NCBI RefSeq assembly: GCF_021502725.1 | Contig: NZ_JAKFFS010000001.1 | Coordinates: 558,001-622,000, forward strand | Direction of reading: 5' to 3' | Source: Dyadobacter sp. CY345 | Lineage (GTDB): Bacteria; Bacteroidota; Bacteroidia; Cytophagales; Spirosomataceae | Length of the DNA: 64,000 nt | Shown here: in pieces, positions 62,708-64,000 of the stretch | Position numbering within the stretch: position 1 is the stretch's first letter | Layout: every line of letters begins with the position of its first letter | The notes under the pieces: generated by a model | The model's database searches: none | What the model was told of the DNA's origin: nothing | Seen by the model: the letters and a program-made list of their open reading frames with translations, nothing else | Translations under genes and position numbers: made by a program

Positions 62708-64000
62708 ATGAAAAAAAACGCTTCGCTATTTCGTAAAAAAACAGTCGACCAGATCCTGATGGATGCACATGCGAACGAAAGTGGCGGTTTGGCCAAAATA
62801 TTAGGCGTGCGCGACTTGGTTTCCCTGGGAATAGCGGCAATTGTTGGGGCCGGAATTTTCAGTACCATTGGTCTGGCGAGTTTCAATGGCGGACCGGCAG
62901 TATCACTTTTATTTGTCTTCACAGCTATCGCCTGCGTTTTTACAGCACTTTCTTATGCTCAGTTTGCCAGTACGGTTCCTGTTTCTGGCAGCGCTTACAC
63001 TTACGCATATGTAGCTTTCGGTGAGTTGTTTGCCTGGATTATTGGCTGGGCATTAATTCTGGAATATGCCGTTTCCAATATGGTTGTTGCCATTTCCTGG
63101 TCGAAATATTTTGTCAGTATGCTGGAAGGTTTCGGGATAGTCATTCCCGGTTATCTAACCATTGACCCAGGTTCTGCCGCGGATGCTTTTGCCAAACTTC
63201 AGACAAGCGGAATTGCATCTCTGAGTTCAGCTGAAAAACTGGCTGCTCATGCCTATGAAATAGCGCCTGTTGTCGGTGGTTTTCATTTAATTCTTGATCT
63301 TCCGGCTGGGCTCATTACCGCGCTGGTAACCAGTCTGGTATACATCGGTATTCGAGAATCTAGAACGGCCAGTAATATTATGGTGGTACTAAAAATCGGC
63401 GTGGTGTTGCTTGTCATTTTTGCCGGTGCATTTTATGTGAAACCGGAAAACTGGACCCCGTTTGCTCCAAATGGTGTAAAAGGTGTTTTGAGTGGAGTGG
63501 CGGCTGTGTTTTTTGCTTTCATCGGTTTTGACTCGATTTCTACAACGGCGGAAGAGTGTAAAGATCCGCAGCGCGATATGCCGAAAGCGATGATTTATTG
63601 CCTGATGATCTGCACCGTTCTATATGTTTTGATTACGCTTGTGTTAACAGGTATGGTCAATTACAAAGAATTAAACGTAAGTGATCCGCTCGCTTTCGTA
63701 TTCCAAAGAATTGGGCTGGACTTTATGGCAGGTTTAATTTCGGTAAGTTCTGTTATTGCCATCACCAGTGCGTTGCTGGTATACCAATTAGGCCAGCCGA
63801 GGATATGGATGACTATGAGCCGTGATGGTTTACTTTGGAAACGTTTTTCGAAAATTCACCCAAAATATCAGACGCCTTCCTTCGCGACCATTGTGACGGG
63901 TTTGGTTGTAGGAATTCCTGCTTTGTTTTTCAAGATGGATTTCTTTGTGGACTTAACCAGCGTTGGTACTTTTTTCGCATTTATTCTGGTTTGCGGTGGT
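62708..64000 (+). CDS. APC-family amino-acid permease, 3' end beyond the window
   Basis: 431 codons are present from ATG 62708 with no stop, so the gene runs off the edge. The N-terminus KILGVRDLVSLGIAAIVGAGIFSTIGLAS is the cationic amino-acid transporter/YfnA-type start, with the GAGIF substrate-binding break of helix 1. FFAFIGFDSISTTAEECKDPQRDMPKAM is the helix 6 and loop signature, and QPRIWMTMSRDGLLWKRFSKIHPKYQTPSFATI is the helix 8-9 loop. An inserted segment after helix 3-4 (about residues 155-185, PGSAADAFAKLQTSG) is longer than in many relatives. Expected proton-driven amino-acid uptake. Confidence 0.9.
   Translation, partial: MKKNASLFRKKTVDQILMDAHANESGGLAKILGVRDLVSLGIAAIVGAGIFSTIGLASFNGGPAVSLLFVFTAIACVFTALSYAQFASTVPVSGSAYTYAYVAFGELFAWIIGWALILEYAVSNMVVAISWSKYFVSMLEGFGIVIPGYLTIDPGSAADAFAKLQTSGIASLSSAEKLAAHAYEIAPVVGGFHLILDLPAGLITALVTSLVYIGIRESRTASNIMVVLKIGVVLLVIFAGAFYVKPENWTPFAPNGVKGVLSGVAAVFFAFIGFDSISTTAEECKDPQRDMPKAMIYCLMICTVLYVLITLVLTGMVNYKELNVSDPLAFVFQRIGLDFMAGLISVSSVIAITSALLVYQLGQPRIWMTMSRDGLLWKRFSKIHPKYQTPSFATIVTGLVVGIPALFFKMDFFVDLTSVGTFFAFILVCGG

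Noticed and set aside
62494..62922. 142-codon minus-strand frame
   Set aside because: It overlaps the N-terminal coding part of the clear APC permease on the plus strand.
1..64000. CRISPR arrays, tRNA or rRNA genes, insertion sequences, prophage
   Set aside because: No regularly spaced repeats with unique spacers, no cloverleaf-forming stretch, and no transposase, integrase or phage gene was found among the reading frames.

Overview
The window looks like chromosomal DNA from a Bacteroidota bacterium, most plausibly a member of the Cytophagales near Dyadobacter. The genus is an inference; the phylum is well supported. The support is a SusC/SusD pair preceded by an ECF sigma factor and a FecR anti-sigma factor, several TonB receptors with carboxypeptidase-like N-terminal domains, a periplasmic-propeller histidine kinase, NamZ (DUF1343), GH92, and -7 promoter elements of the TAnnTTTG type. 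No rRNA, tRNA, CRISPR array, prophage or insertion sequence was seen. Both ends cut through genes.

Layout. 1-4907 is the end of a surface-polysaccharide cluster: UDP-GlcNAc 2-epimerase (partial), a Wzx-like flippase, an FkbM methyltransferase, a second methyltransferase-like protein and a GNAT/FemAB-like protein. 5539-10186 holds two paralogous NarL-type response regulators and a large propeller-containing histidine kinase. 10481-18650 is mixed: a SpoU RNA methylase, a lysine/alanine-rich histone-H1-like protein, a lamin-tail-domain secreted protein, PgeF, a DinB-like protein, a metallophosphoesterase, gluconokinase and DoxX. 18727-27200 has a siderophore-type TonB receptor, a c-type cytochrome with a PQQ sugar dehydrogenase and an aldo/keto reductase, and a GH92 mannosidase. 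27565-36902 is mostly housekeeping: hslU, an esterase, folA, fmt, greA, an M42 peptidase, a radical SAM protein and NamZ.

38866-43621 is a compact operon of TonB receptor, secreted repeat protein, LytS-type kinase and LytTR regulator. It is preceded by 9-N12-9 direct repeats of the kind LytTR proteins bind. 45177-48798 carries acnA and rpiA. 48972-58342 is a complete sigma/anti-sigma/SusC/SusD nutrient-uptake locus whose only enzymes are two phosphoesterases, so its substrate is probably a phosphorylated compound rather than a plain glycan. 58435-64000 has a double-receiver protein, a decayed ohr gene, an ethanolamine-type permease, a PI-PLC/GDPD-like protein and the start of an APC amino-acid permease.

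The most interesting signals outside ordinary genes are: a probable attenuator upstream of greA (promoter, 15-codon leader peptide, mutually exclusive hairpins, terminator); the LytTR-type site; a shared TCTAC-N6-GTAGA motif upstream of both NarL paralogues; two families of palindromic intergenic repeats; and a 40-codon membrane-protein gene at 37879-38001.
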